Assembly (NCBI GenBank): GCA_017448375.1
Contig: JAFSLR010000245.1
Coordinates: forward strand, 1-14,528
Direction of reading: 5' to 3'
DNA: 14,528 nt
Source of the DNA: Synergistaceae bacterium
GTDB lineage: Bacteria; Synergistota; Synergistia; Synergistales; Aminobacteriaceae
A model generated the notes under the pieces. That model made no database searches. It had not been told where the DNA came from and saw nothing but the letters and a program-made list of their open reading frames with translations. Position 1 is the first letter of the stretch. Each line of letters starts with the position of its first letter. Position numbers and translations under genes: made by a program. Of the stretch, positions 6,505-13,614 are shown piece by piece.

Positions 6505-7553
6505 TCCGCCGCGCGTTTGGCCTCGTTGAAATCCTTTAGGTGATACTGATTTTCAGGCTCAAGGAATTTCGGCAGATACACTTCGTTCCCCAAATCCGTA
6601 ATCAATCCCCTTTCGGCAAACCTCGAAAACATATCATCAAACCTTCTCGCACCAAATCCCAGCATATGTTTGATTTTCCCGGTCGAACGCGGCAAACGTA
6701 TCAATCCAACCTTGAAACCTGCCGTAACTGCCTCAGATACCATTGACACGCTGTCTTCCGTAACAAGTACGTGAGTCGCTGCACCTAATATCGCTGTGAT
6801 TGAGTTCTGGTTCGGTGTCCTCGAATAAAGGAACATATATTCAACGTTAGGACTTCCCGAAAATATTTCTTCCACTGCGTTTTCAACTGACGTTCCAGTT
6901 CTCCTTGATGTCGTTATGAGGAATTTCGCGTCAATATCCCGCAAAGGTGTCAATACTTCCCTTGCCCATCGTGATGTTACCCTGTAATTTGCATCGCTTC
7001 CACCGATTAAGAGCGCGATAACTTTACGGCCTTCGAGGTTTCTTCCCGCGAAAAAGTGAGAGGCTATATCCTTCAGCGTAGGTATGTAGATGTGATTTGG
7101 CGCACCGAGTGTTGTTATTACGTTTCCCTGCTTGAGATTGGGCTTGTCGTGTTCGGGGACTATTGCATATGTGAAAGGCTTTGTCCCTAATACTGAAGGT
7201 GTCATGATTACGGCGCATTTGTTGTGGGTAGCTTTCGACAATGCAAGGCAGAACGGAGCGGCTTTGCTTCCTGTTGAGATGAAAAGCGTAGTACCCTCAT
7301 CATATTTCTTCCAGCGAATGCCCGTTGATTTAAGCCATTCACGCGAATATGCTCCCCCGTGAGTTTCGAGTCCGTGAACAAACATTTTCAGCTTCAAGAC
7401 TCGGTCAAAAAATGACATTTCGGGTATGTTTACCATTGTAGGATCTAGCATTGCCCCAGATAATCTTTCGAGCCATTCCCCTACCCCTAACGACTGGTGA
7501 ATATGTCCCCTTATACCGTCGCTTATTATCACTATCCGCTTAAAGTCCGGCAT
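6486..7553 (-). CDS. ELM1/GtrOC1-family putative glycosyltransferase
   Basis: A 355-residue protein of the Mito_fiss_Elm1 family (plant ELM1 relatives, found in many Gram-negative bacteria). It is thought to adopt a GT-B glycosyltransferase fold, but its reaction is not well defined. Visible family motifs are SDGIRGHIHQSLG (11-23), TGSKAAPF (94-101), LIGGSDANYR (182-191), ITTSRRTG (213-220) and VTEDSVSMVSEA (264-275). The last is the likely nucleotide-sugar contact region. No membrane helix is seen. Its ATG lies inside the end of kdsB (14-nt overlap) with no clear Shine-Dalgarno, so it probably depends on translational coupling. It overlaps GT4 by 19 nt. The neighbours argue for a job in LPS or Kdo-linked glycan assembly rather than organelle fission, the role that gave the plant protein its name. 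Confidence 0.88.
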   Translation of the reverse strand: MPDFKRIVIISDGIRGHIHQSLGVGEWLERLSGAMLDPTMVNIPEMSFFDRVLKLKMFVHGLETHGGAYSREWLKSTGIRWKKYDEGTTLFISTGSKAAPFCLALSKATHNKCAVIMTPSVLGTKPFTYAIVPEHDKPNLKQGNVITTLGAPNHIYIPTLKDIASHFFAGRNLEGRKVIALLIGGSDANYRVTSRWAREVLTPLRDIDAKFLITTSRRTGTSVENAVEEIFSGSPNVEYMFLYSRTPNQNSITAILGAATHVLVTEDSVSMVSEAVTAGFKVGLIRLPRSTGKIKHMLGFGARRFDDMFSRFAERGLITDLGNEVYLPKFLEPENQYHLKDFNEAKRAAEWILRR

Positions 7554-8268
7554 TAATCATCACGTTCACTTTCTCTAAATCTTCAGGCGTATCAACACCT
7601 ATATTATGCGCCTCGCTAGCCGTAACCTTAATCCTAATCCTGTAACCGTTCTCAAGAATTTTCAGCTGTTCGAGAGACTCGGCCATGCTTAAAGGCGTAT
7701 CATTCATTCTGACATATTTACGGAGAAATTCTGCGCTGTAACCGTAAATCCCGATATGCTGATATATCTTTACACTTTCTTTCTGCGAACGGTTGAACGG
7801 TATCAATGAGCGCGAAAAATACATAGCGTAACCATTCTGCGACATAACAACTTTAACGATATTGGGATTGCTGACACCATCATGAAGTTCACGGCACAAC
7901 GTAGCGCAGTAATCCTCTTCAAGAAGCCCGGCTGTCTCATCAATCATCAAAGGGTCAAGCATTGGTTCATCACCCTGAATGTTTATCACAGCGTCAAAAT
8001 CTTCACCGTAAAGCCTCAGTGCCTCTTCACATCTCGCAGTGCCGTTAGGGAGATTAGAGCCTGTCATAACGGCAATTCTTCCCGAACGTTTAACGCAGTC
8101 AAAAATCCTTTCGTCATCAGTCGCAACAATAACAGCGTTCAGACTTTTTGACATTTCGGCTCTTTCACAGACGCGAAGAATCATAGGTTTTCCGCAAATA
8201 TCCGCCAAAGGTTTTCCGGGAAATCGTGATGAAGCGTAACGCGCCGGAATTATTCCTAAAATTTTCAT
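7540..8268 (-). CDS. kdsB: 3-deoxy-manno-octulosonate cytidylyltransferase (CMP-Kdo synthetase)
   Basis: Joins Kdo to CMP using CTP, giving the activated donor for LPS inner-core assembly in the cytoplasm. The 242 residues match the normal length. The N-terminal nucleotide-binding signature is IPARYASSRFPGKPLADICG (7-26). The metal-binding aspartate is in NIQGDEPM (96-103, Asp100), QHIGIYGYS spans 170-178, and the C-terminal GVDTPEDLE (224-232) carries the second acidic metal site. Its ATG overlaps the kdsD stop as ATGA, a classic coupled junction. Its own stop lies inside the ELM1-family gene. All key family motifs are present and nothing looks damaged. Confidence 0.97.
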   Translation of the reverse strand: MKILGIIPARYASSRFPGKPLADICGKPMILRVCERAEMSKSLNAVIVATDDERIFDCVKRSGRIAVMTGSNLPNGTARCEEALRLYGEDFDAVINIQGDEPMLDPLMIDETAGLLEEDYCATLCRELHDGVSNPNIVKVVMSQNGYAMYFSRSLIPFNRSQKESVKIYQHIGIYGYSAEFLRKYVRMNDTPLSMAESLEQLKILENGYRIRIKVTASEAHNIGVDTPEDLEKVNVMINAGL

Positions 8269-9236
8269 GCTATCCCCGCTTTCAATAGTTCGTGAATATG
8301 TATAATGCCTTCAGGCTTTCCGTTTTCAACAGCTATAAGAACGCTAATTTCGTTATTCTCCATAATCTTTACGGCCTCAGCTGCTAGTGCATCGGGGCTT
8401 ATAGTCTTGGGGTTATGAGTCATTGCGTTTTCGATTTTCGTCATAAAAGCGTCATTCCCGGAACGTTCCATGAGCCTCCGTAAATCTCCGTCCGTGAAAA
8501 TCCCCGTGAGTTTCCCCTCAGAGTCCGTGATACATGTTGCGCCGTAGCCCTTCCCCGTAATCACGAAGAGTGCGTCCTTCACCGTAACGCCTTCAGGCAC
8601 AATCGGAAGGTTATCGCCCTTCCCCATCAAATCGCGTACACGTGTAAGAAGTTTACGGCCTAAAGTCCCGCCCGGGTGAAACAGCGCAAAATCCTCACGC
8701 TTTAACCCCCGTAATATCGTAACCATTACCGCAACAGCATCACCCAATACAAGCTCAAGTGTAGTGCTGCTCATTGGTGCAAGGTTCAGGGGGTCTCCTT
8801 CGTTGTTGACGTGGGCATTTATCACTATGTCGGCATTCTCTGCAAGCGGTGAGACGAGAGAGCCTGTTATCGCAATAAGTTTAGCCCCTGTACGCCTGAA
8901 GTGCGGAAGCAACGCTACAATCTCGCTTGACGCTCCCGAATTGCTGATGAATAGCCCTATGTCCTCAGAACGTACCATCCCTAAATCACCGTGCTGCGCC
9001 TCTGCTGCGTGAAGGAAGAATGACGGTGTGCCGAGTGAAGCTAGAGTTGCGGAAATTTTGCGCCCAACATGGCCGGATTTCCCCAGACCTACGACGACGA
9101 CTCTTCCTTTGCAGGAATATATTTCTCTTGCAGCTCTAACCATTTCGACACTGATGTTTTTTGCTGAATTGAGGATTTCGTTTGCTTCCGTGAGCATTAA
9201 ATCTTTTGCGGCTTGAAGTAATTGACTGTCTGTTAT
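8265..9236 (-). CDS. kdsD: Arabinose-5-phosphate isomerase (SIS + two CBS domains), probably with an AUA start
   Basis: Interconverts ribulose-5-P and arabinose-5-P, the first committed step to Kdo. The SIS domain covers GLGKSGHVGRKISATLASLG, HAAEAQHGDLGMV and ISNSGASSE, and APMSSTTLELVLGDA follows. FALFHPGGTLGRKLL links to a pair of CBS domains in the C-terminal third, including GIFTDGDLRRLM. From the ATA at 9236 it has 323 residues, close to the 328 of E. coli KdsD. From the first canonical start (ATG 9197) it has 310. I prefer 9236 for two reasons. A perfect AAAGGAG sits 9 nt upstream, while the ATG has none. Also, the codons between them spell LLQAAKDLM, which lines up with the E. coli QQAGKEVLAIE region. 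No ATG, GTG or TTG lies in frame between the upstream stop and 9197. An ATG-to-ATA sequence error is the alternative. Confidence 0.95.
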   Translation of the reverse strand: MTDSQLLQAAKDLMLTEANEILNSAKNISVEMVRAAREIYSCKGRVVVVGLGKSGHVGRKISATLASLGTPSFFLHAAEAQHGDLGMVRSEDIGLFISNSGASSEIVALLPHFRRTGAKLIAITGSLVSPLAENADIVINAHVNNEGDPLNLAPMSSTTLELVLGDAVAVMVTILRGLKREDFALFHPGGTLGRKLLTRVRDLMGKGDNLPIVPEGVTVKDALFVITGKGYGATCITDSEGKLTGIFTDGDLRRLMERSGNDAFMTKIENAMTHNPKTISPDALAAEAVKIMENNEISVLIAVENGKPEGIIHIHELLKAGIA

Positions 9237-9245
9237 GGCTGAGAT

Positions 9246-9252
9246 CTCCTTT
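9246..9252 (-). promoter_or_regulatory. Strong Shine-Dalgarno of kdsD facing an ATA codon
   Basis: AAAGGAG on the minus strand lies between the aspartokinase-like stop and kdsD. Its 9-nt spacer leads to ATA at 9234-9236, in frame with kdsD. The ATG at 9197 is about 48 nt away, too far to be served by it. Confidence 0.7.
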
Positions 9253-9254
9253 CT

Positions 9255-10571
9255 TTATTGCGGTATTAGAGCATTATACAGAGCATTTATTGCTGTCTCG
9301 TAATCACCGCCCGAAACGCCTATCATTATATTCTGTTGGTCTGCTCCCTGCTCAACCATTTTTGCCTTCACCGAAGCACCCGTAAGAGCGTCAAATATTG
9401 CCCCGAAAATGCCTTTCACCGTTCCCATTCCCTCGCCTATCACGAATATAACCGCAAGCCCTTTCTCTACCGTCATTGACTCCGGCTCTATTTCGGACTG
9501 AAGCTCATTCGTTATCTGTGTGCGTCTTATGTCGAAAACGGGTGATTTAAGGATTACGGACATCTGATGTATTCCCGATAATGAGATTTGACACGGTATA
9601 CGCTGTCTTGCGAATATCCCGAAAAGTTTTGAGTTGAAGTCATAATCCTTATTGAGGCCGTATTTGCGTATATGTATTGTCGTGAAGTTCCTGTTTCCCG
9701 CAATACAGGCTGTAACACTACGGTTTATGTTTTCTGGGAGCTTTGGGGATATTATCATTCCGCCGTCATCGGGGGTGTGAGTGCTTGCTATCCTCATGGG
9801 TATTCCGGCATCGTTGAGCATTGATACAACGTTATCAGTAACAAGGTTCATTCCCACGTAATTAAGCTCTAGGGCTTCCCTGTAGGTTATGTTTCGGATG
9901 ACTTTGGGATTTGGGATTACGGACGGGTCTGCGCTGAAGACTTTTGCGGCCTCGCTCCATTTCTCGAAAATTTCTGCATTCACCGAACACGCTATCAACG
10001 CTCCGGCAGAGTCGCAGTCTCCCCTTACGAAAGTCTTAATGCCTCCGTTAGCTGCTGTACCGTAGAAAGAAGGTATTACGGCGTGAATCATCGTCTTTAA
10101 TGTCTGGCCTGCAACGCTGAAAGTTTTTTCCTTATCGGGCTTTCCTTCCTTGTCGAAAAAAATTACGTCAGCCGCGTCAACAAAATTCCAGCCTAAATAC
10201 TCGGCAAAAATTCTTGCGGTAATATATTCACCCCTGCTTGCAACGTAATCGAGGCTCATTCCCATATCAATACTGCGCCTTATAGCGTCAATTTCCGCCC
10301 CTACGTTAAAATTTATTCCAAGACCGCTTACAATCTCGTTGAAGCGTTCCGAAATTCTTTCTATTATGTCATCATAACTTTCATGACCCATGAATCTTGA
10401 ATGACAAAGGTAAAGCATATCCGTTACACCTACACTTCCGGGAGTTGACCCGGGCGCAGAGACTACAGCATAACGGCGTGAAGGGTCTGACAAAAGGACT
10501 TCTGCGGCTTTCTTGATTTCGTGGGAGTTAGCGGCTTCATCTCCTCCGAACCTTGCTACTATAATGCTCAT
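9255..10571 (-). CDS. Divergent aspartokinase homologue with altered catalytic motifs
   Basis: A 438-residue protein with the amino-acid-kinase fold followed by a pair of ACT domains, as in clostridial-type aspartate kinases that start lysine/threonine/methionine synthesis. Kept features are VVSAPG (36-41), SRGEYITARIFAEYLG (112-127), AVIPSFYG (164-171), SADP (213-216) and an ACT block from 371 with VEQGADQQNIMIGV (406-419). Changed features are the N-terminal KFGGSS/T, here RFGGDE (7-12), so the catalytic lysine is Arg7; and the RGGSDTT loop, here RGDCDSA (183-189), which keeps Arg183 and Asp187. The altered motifs suggest lost or changed chemistry, or a regulatory role; this is inference. 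ATG start with AGGTGA upstream, 43 nt after kdsA. It sits between kdsA and kdsD, an unexpected place for an amino-acid gene. Confidence 0.85.
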   Translation of the reverse strand: MSIIVARFGGDEAANSHEIKKAAEVLLSDPSRRYAVVSAPGSTPGSVGVTDMLYLCHSRFMGHESYDDIIERISERFNEIVSGLGINFNVGAEIDAIRRSIDMGMSLDYVASRGEYITARIFAEYLGWNFVDAADVIFFDKEGKPDKEKTFSVAGQTLKTMIHAVIPSFYGTAANGGIKTFVRGDCDSAGALIACSVNAEIFEKWSEAAKVFSADPSVIPNPKVIRNITYREALELNYVGMNLVTDNVVSMLNDAGIPMRIASTHTPDDGGMIISPKLPENINRSVTACIAGNRNFTTIHIRKYGLNKDYDFNSKLFGIFARQRIPCQISLSGIHQMSVILKSPVFDIRRTQITNELQSEIEPESMTVEKGLAVIFVIGEGMGTVKGIFGAIFDALTGASVKAKMVEQGADQQNIMIGVSGGDYETAINALYNALIPQ

Positions 10572-10614
10572 ATTTTCACCTGCTTTCTATAATATTTTGT
10601 TTGAATATGTGCAC

Positions 10615-11460
10615 TCAATCCTGTGTTTTTTGCTGACGGAAATTTTTGCTTGCGTTGTGAACGGCTAGAATTTCATCAATAAATTTCGGCATTTCATCAA
10701 GCGGTATCATGTTAGGGCCGTCGCTCAGGGCTTCTTTTGGGGACGGGTGAGTTTCGGCGAAAATTGCGTCAACCCCTACAGCCGAAGCAGCTCTGGCTAA
10801 CGGAAAAGCGAGCCTGTAATCACCTCCGCTTGCACCACCGAGTCCGCCGGGCCTCTGTACGCTGTGAGTTGCGTCAAAGACAACGGGGTAACCGAACTCC
10901 CTCATGATGATAAGCCCGGTCATGTCGACAACGAGACGGTGATAGCCCATAGTAGTGCCTCGTTCACATAACATTACGCTGTCATTTCCGGCTTCACGGC
11001 ATTTAGCGGCGGCGTAAATCATATCTTCGGGTGCGAGGAACTGAGCTTTTTTGATGTTGATGATACGTCCTGTTTTAGCGGCTGAGACGAGCAAATCTGT
11101 CTGGCGGCACAAGAACGCGGGAATCTGTATGATGTCGGCGACTTCTCCGGCAGGTTTGGCCTGATAGCTTTCGTGAATGTCCGTGAGAATTGGGACTCCT
11201 GCTTTAGCTTTGATTTCTGCTAACTGTTCGAGACCTTTTTCGAGTCCGGGCCCTCTCCAAGCGTGGACTGAAGTACGGTTAGCCTTATCGAATGATGCTT
11301 TGAAGATGTAGAGGAGTCCGCGTTCATCACAAAGACGCTTCATGAATTTTGCGACTCTCAATCCAAGCTCTAAACTTTCAAGGGAGCAAGGCCCCGCAAT
11401 AAAAGCGAGGCTCCCGTCTCCGATAAATTTGCTGTCAATGAAGTAACGTTTTACGCTCAA
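10615..11460 (-). CDS. kdsA: KDO-8-phosphate synthase, metal-dependent type
   Basis: Condenses arabinose-5-P with PEP to KDO-8-P in the cytoplasm. The 281 residues match the family length. Signatures are IAGPCSLES (21-29), FKASFDKANRTS (53-64), GVPILTDIHE (88-97), IPAFLCRQTDL (113-123), FDATHSVQRPGG (195-206) and FAETHPSP (234-241). Cys25, His199, Glu236 and Asp247 are each offset by exactly 14 from Cys11, His185, Glu222 and Asp233, the metal ligands of the Aquifex aeolicus enzyme. E. coli KdsA has Asn at the cysteine position. It is therefore predicted to be the metal-dependent class. The start codon is TTG with AGGA 8 nt upstream, 21 nt after fba. The next gene is the aspartokinase homologue. 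No fault is seen. Confidence 0.97.
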   Translation of the reverse strand: MSVKRYFIDSKFIGDGSLAFIAGPCSLESLELGLRVAKFMKRLCDERGLLYIFKASFDKANRTSVHAWRGPGLEKGLEQLAEIKAKAGVPILTDIHESYQAKPAGEVADIIQIPAFLCRQTDLLVSAAKTGRIINIKKAQFLAPEDMIYAAAKCREAGNDSVMLCERGTTMGYHRLVVDMTGLIIMREFGYPVVFDATHSVQRPGGLGGASGGDYRLAFPLARAASAVGVDAIFAETHPSPKEALSDGPNMIPLDEMPKFIDEILAVHNASKNFRQQKTQD

Positions 11461-11481
11461 TTTAATATTCCTGTCTTAAAC

Positions 11482-12345
11482 TTACGCTTTACCGTCTGAC
11501 CCGAAGAGTTTGATTTTCGCGCGGACAGTTTCTTTGATTGCCTCAACGCCGGGGGCAAGAAGTTTTCTGGGGTCATAGCCTTTTCCTTCGTTATCTTTTC
11601 CGGCCTCGATGTAAGCTCTTGTTGCTGCGGCGAAAGCGAGCTGGCACTCAGTGTTTACGTTGACTTTTGAGACACCGAGAGTGATAGCTTTCTTGACCAT
11701 TTCATCGGGGATACCTGATCCGCCGTGAAGTACGAGGGGCATAATTCCGGTTTTCTCCTGAACTTTCGCGAGAGTCTCGAATGAGAGTCCCTTCCAGTTT
11801 GCCGGATATTTCCCGTGAATGTTCCCGATTCCTGCCGCGAGCATGTCAACGCCCAAGTCAGCAATACGTTTGCACTCGTCCGGGTCAGCGCATTCGCCCA
11901 TGCCTACAACGCCGTCCTCTTCACCGCCGATTGCGCCGACTTCAGCTTCAATCGTGAGTCCGAGCATATGAGCCGCGTGTGTGAGCTCTACGGTTTTTGC
12001 GACGTTCTCGTCAATGGGGAAATGCGAGCCGTCGAACATGATTGACGTGAATCCGGCCTTAATGCATTTGTACGCGCCTTCATACGTACCGTGATCGAGA
12101 TGTGTGCAAACGGGGACTGTGATACCGAGTGAAGCGTCCATAGCCTCAACCATAGCCTGAACGGTGCGGAAGCCTCCCATATATTTTCCTGCGCCTTCTG
12201 AGACACCGAGAATAACGGGTGATTTGAGTTCTTCTGCGACCTGGAGAACGGCCTTTGTCCATTCGAGGTTGTTGATGTTGAACTGGCCTACCGCGTAATG
12301 ACCTGCTTTAGCGGCTGTTAGCATTTCTTTAGCGTTTACCAACAT
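11482..12345 (-). CDS. fba: Class II fructose-bisphosphate aldolase
   Basis: Cleaves fructose-1,6-bisphosphate to two triose phosphates, or the reverse, in glycolysis and gluconeogenesis. It is a zinc enzyme of 287 residues. Motifs in order are THLDHGTYEG (81-90; catalytic Asp84, zinc ligand His85), MFDGSHFP (103-110), EAEVGAIGGEEDG (133-145), NIHGKYP (175-181; zinc ligand His178) and LHGGSGIPD (206-214; zinc ligand His208), then VNVNTE (228-233). I chose the start at 12345 (MLVNAKEM). The longer in-frame reading to 12420 would run through the promoter and Shine-Dalgarno and has no family similarity. GGAGG lies 11 nt upstream. Relatives with this layout include tagatose- and sulfo-sugar aldolases, but the fit to FBA is good. 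It is the first gene of the minus-strand run into kdsA. Confidence 0.94.
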   Translation of the reverse strand: MLVNAKEMLTAAKAGHYAVGQFNINNLEWTKAVLQVAEELKSPVILGVSEGAGKYMGGFRTVQAMVEAMDASLGITVPVCTHLDHGTYEGAYKCIKAGFTSIMFDGSHFPIDENVAKTVELTHAAHMLGLTIEAEVGAIGGEEDGVVGMGECADPDECKRIADLGVDMLAAGIGNIHGKYPANWKGLSFETLAKVQEKTGIMPLVLHGGSGIPDEMVKKAITLGVSKVNVNTECQLAFAAATRAYIEAGKDNEGKGYDPRKLLAPGVEAIKETVRAKIKLFGSDGKA

Positions 12346-12385
12346 GATGAAAAAACCCTCCTGAAAAAATTTTCTGAATGTGATA

Positions 12386-12396
12386 ATTATATAGCA
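12386..12396 (-). promoter_or_regulatory. -10 region of the fba-kds unit
   Basis: The minus strand reads TGCTATATAAT. This offers an extended -10 (TGC then TATATA) or a plain TATAAT at 12386-12391. It lies about 35-40 nt before the AGGAGG of fba, in the 115-nt gap shared with the divergent aminotransferase. No strong -35 is seen. Confidence 0.6.
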
Positions 12397-12415
12397 TTTC
12401 AGCGAATTTACAGTC

Positions 12416-12430
12416 ATCATATGCTATGAT
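12416..12430. promoter_or_regulatory. 15-bp dyad, possible operator in the divergent promoter gap
   Basis: ATCATA-TGC-TATGAT is a perfect 6-bp inverted repeat around 3 bases. It coincides with the -10 region of the aminotransferase gene and lies about 20-30 nt upstream of the fba -10. It could bind a dimeric regulator, or the symmetry may simply be a by-product of an AT-rich promoter. Confidence 0.35.
12422..12430 (+). promoter_or_regulatory. Extended -10 promoter of the aminotransferase gene
   Basis: TGCTATGAT is an extended -10 element 30 nt before the ATG at 12461. The gap also holds the ribosome site AAGGGAG, which ends 8 nt before the start. The -35 is weak. Confidence 0.55.
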
Positions 12431-12460
12431 TTACCTACGAAATTAAAGGGAGTGTGAATT

Positions 12461-13612
12461 ATGGAACTTGCAAAAAAATTCAGCGAGTCAAAGCCGTCCG
12501 GGATGGTAAGAGTCTTTCAGGCCATCGAGAAAATGAACGGGGTGTTAAACCTCAGCATAGGTGAGCCGGATTTCGTTACTGAGCCGGATATTGTTGACGC
12601 AGGAGCGAGAGCCGCAAAGGAAGGTTTCACTCATTACCCGCCGTTACAGGGCTATCTTGATGTCAGGGAGGCAGCGTGCGCGTATTGGGAACGTCATCAC
12701 GGCTTCAAGTCATCGCCCGACAACGTGTATATTTCGGTCGGGGGACTTCATATCCCGTGGCTTGCGTTCGGTGCATTGCTGAACCCCGGAGATGAAGTCA
12801 TGCTGATTGAACCGTACTTCACGCCCTATGAGGCACAAATTCGCGGCAACGGAGGAGTCCCAGTCCCAATAAGAACGCGCGAGGAAAATAATTTTGCGCC
12901 GACAATCGAGGATTTGAGAGCGTCAGCCACACCCAAAACACGCGGAATAATCCTCAATTACCCCGGCAACCCTTCAGGGAGAGTCGCAACACTCAAACAG
13001 CTTGAGGAGATTGCACAGTTCGTTGAAGAGCGTGATATGTTTGTGCTTAGCGATGAGATTTATGAGTCAATGGTCTTCAAGGGCGAGCACGTTTGCTTTG
13101 CGAATATTCCGGGAATGAAGGAACGAACGTTATTAGCGTCAGGGGTCTCAAAGAGTCATTGTATGACGGGCTGGAGAATAGGCTATTTGTTTGCGCCACA
13201 GAACGTAATCAACACAATGTGCGTACTGTCATCGTTCCAGACCTACGGCGTTAATACTCTCTCACAGAAAGCAGCGGCCTACGCAATGAACACTCAGGAC
13301 GAAAAAGTAAAGGCACGTGCTAAAATATTCGGTGAGCGAATGAAGTTTGCTGTCTCAAAATTAAACGCGATGAAAGGGGTGAAGTGCCACACAGCAGAGG
13401 GAGCATTCTACTTATTTCCAGACATATCAGGAACAGGATTAACCAGCGAGGAATTTACGTGGCGTTTGCTGAACGAGTCAAAAGTTGCGGTATTGCCGGG
13501 CAGCGCATTCGGGCAGACTGGGGAAGGGTATATCAGGATTGCCTGCACTCAGTCAACGGAGACTCTAACGGAGTCAATGAAGAGAATGGAAGAATTTTGC
13601 AGGAGGTTATAA
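12461..13612 (+). CDS. Class I/II (fold-type I) PLP-dependent aminotransferase
   Basis: A 383-residue cytosolic aminotransferase of the aspartate/aromatic aminotransferase superfamily. Visible features are NLSIGEPDF (30-38), the glycine loop SVGGLHIPW (92-100), NYPGNPSG (166-173; Asn170), the cofactor aspartate and tyrosine in LSDEIYESM (196-204; Asp198, Tyr201), the PLP lysine in SGVSKSHCMTGWRIGY (Lys231, with Arg239 for the phosphate) and the carboxylate-binding arginine in GYIRIACTQ (Arg359). The overall pattern is close to PatA/AraT-like enzymes. The amino-acid substrate cannot be told. ATG with AAGGGAG 8 nt upstream. It is transcribed away from fba. Its last codons, AGG AGG, double as the ribosome site of the next gene, so the two are in one unit. 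Confidence 0.94.
   Translation: MELAKKFSESKPSGMVRVFQAIEKMNGVLNLSIGEPDFVTEPDIVDAGARAAKEGFTHYPPLQGYLDVREAACAYWERHHGFKSSPDNVYISVGGLHIPWLAFGALLNPGDEVMLIEPYFTPYEAQIRGNGGVPVPIRTREENNFAPTIEDLRASATPKTRGIILNYPGNPSGRVATLKQLEEIAQFVEERDMFVLSDEIYESMVFKGEHVCFANIPGMKERTLLASGVSKSHCMTGWRIGYLFAPQNVINTMCVLSSFQTYGVNTLSQKAAAYAMNTQDEKVKARAKIFGERMKFAVSKLNAMKGVKCHTAEGAFYLFPDISGTGLTSEEFTWRLLNESKVAVLPGSAFGQTGEGYIRIACTQSTETLTESMKRMEEFCRRL
13601..13606 (+). promoter_or_regulatory. Ribosome binding site of the lipoprotein gene, inside the aminotransferase end
   Basis: AGGAGG encodes the two terminal arginines of the aminotransferase and lies 8 nt before a TTG codon at 13615. It fixes TTG as the start of the following gene. 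Confidence 0.85.
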
Positions 13613-13614
13613 CA

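Noticed and set aside
12346..12420. An in-frame extension of fba to an ATG at 12420
   Set aside because: It would encode the -10 box and the AGGAGG site, it has no aldolase similarity, and the shorter start gives the family N-terminus.
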